Shown: piece by piece, positions 42,899 to 43,284 of the stretch
Position numbering within the stretch: the stretch's first letter is position 1
Layout of the letters: every line of letters starts with the position of its first letter
Assembly (NCBI GenBank): GCA_905479715.1
Contig: CAJQNR010000125.1
Span: 1 to 43,284, forward strand
DNA length: 43,284 nt
DNA from: an uncultured Sphingorhabdus sp.
GTDB taxonomy: Bacteria; Pseudomonadota; Alphaproteobacteria; Sphingomonadales; Sphingomonadaceae
Reading direction: 5' to 3'
Notes under the pieces: generated by a model
What the model was told of the DNA's origin: nothing
The model's input: only the letters and a program-made list of their open reading frames with translations
The model's database searches: none
Program-made: the position numbers and the translations under genes

Positions 42899-43284
42899 AT
42901 GATCGCAAAATTAACCGGCACTATCGACGAAATCGGCACGGACAATATCGTGCTCGACGTCAACGGCGTCGGCTATCTGGTATTCTGCTCATCACGCACC
43001 ATCGGTGCGATTGGCAGCAAGGGCGATGGCGCGACCATCTATACCGAAATGCAGGTCAGCGAGACCGACATGCGCCTGATGGGCTTTGCCAGCGGTTCGG
43101 AGCGCGACTGGTTCCGTTTGCTGATCTCGGTACAGGGCGTCGGCGGCAAGGTCGCACTGGCGATCCTGTCGGCCCTCGAACCCGGCGAAATTTCCCGCGC
43201 CATAGCAATGGGCGACAAGGCGATGGTCAGCCGCGCCAACGGCGTCGGGCCAAAGCTGGCGCTGCGGATCGTCAATGAACTGAA
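42899..43284 (+). CDS. ruvA: Holliday junction helicase subunit RuvA (3' end outside window)
   Basis: The frame from ATG 42899 reads [20 protein letters not shown] then VNGVGYLVF, the OB-fold domain of RuvA, followed by [20 protein letters not shown] and the two helix-hairpin-helix DNA-binding motifs ([20 protein letters not shown] and [19 protein letters not shown]). RuvA tetramers bind Holliday junctions and load RuvB for branch migration. The gene runs off the window after 128 codons; the full protein should be about 200 residues. It follows ruvC in the usual alphaproteobacterial order. Confidence 0.95.
   Translation, partial: MIAKLTGTIDEIGTDNIVLDVNGVGYLVFCSSRTIGAIGSKGDGATIYTEMQVSETDMRLMGFASGSERDWFRLLISVQGVGGKVALAILSALEPGEISRAIAMGDKAMVSRANGVGPKLALRIVNEL

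Noticed and set aside
1-43284. CRISPR arrays, tRNA or rRNA genes, complete insertion sequences
   Set aside because: No regularly spaced repeats, no tRNA-like cloverleaf ends and no intact transposase were seen by eye; short RNA genes could still be missed without a covariance search.

Overview
The window looks like a chromosomal segment of a sphingomonad-type alphaproteobacterium (Sphingomonadales; genus not resolvable by eye). The grounds are the yebC-ruvC-ruvA order, a GapR/DUF2312 gene, a DUF1244 gene, the 41-residue zinc-free form of ribosomal protein L36, a TorF-type porin, and a sphingomonad-style intergenic repeat between ruvC and ruvA. Most of the window has moderately GC-rich coding sequence. 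The first ~4.7 kb is visibly AT-richer.

Layout. (1) 0-4.7 kb, + strand: a catabolic cassette of aldehyde dehydrogenase, SnoaL-like NTF2-fold protein, Rieske oxygenase alpha subunit and zinc alcohol dehydrogenase. (2) 4.7-5.75 kb: a scar holding a tyrosine-recombinase remnant and a decayed GH10 xylanase. (3) 5.9-10.5 kb, - strand: fatty-acid/side-chain beta-oxidation genes, namely a 5'-truncated acyl-CoA dehydrogenase, a thiolase, and two overlapping acyl-CoA dehydrogenases ending at a plausible terminator. (4) 10.6-14.8 kb, - strand: an RND efflux pump and its lipoprotein adaptor. (5) 15.1-18 kb: a YbdG-like MscS channel and an EntS-like MFS exporter, transcribed divergently.

(6) 18.1-27.85 kb is the most unusual part. 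It holds a TorF porin followed 14 bp later by a class III cyclase-homology protein. Next come a membrane HAMP-SpoIIE (RsbU-type) phosphatase and, divergently, a tightly overlapping operon: an ATP/ADP-translocase-like transporter fused to HEAT-like repeats, a two-TM HAMP sensor with a degenerate output domain, a standalone cyclic-nucleotide-binding-like domain, and a second such sensor. A STAS anti-sigma-factor antagonist and an RsbW-type kinase close the locus. I read this as a candidate partner-switching system linking envelope sensing, a nucleotide-carrier-like protein and perhaps a cyclic nucleotide. That reading is inference from domains and adjacency.

(7) 27.9-30.5 kb: a SET-domain protein paired with a type III PLP decarboxylase-like protein lacking the usual active-site Cys, then a small Yip1-like protein and a lipoprotein. 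(8) 30.6-35 kb: an ECF-like sigma factor and a transmembrane Ser/Thr kinase with TPR repeats (a recognised pairing), then lipoproteins. (9) 35-43.3 kb, mostly housekeeping: M14 carboxypeptidase with a DUF4136 lipoprotein, galE, L36, HAD phosphatase, pyruvate kinase, DUF1244, gapR, ybjQ, yebC, ruvC and the start of ruvA, which runs off the window. No rRNA, tRNA, CRISPR array or intact insertion sequence was recognised.
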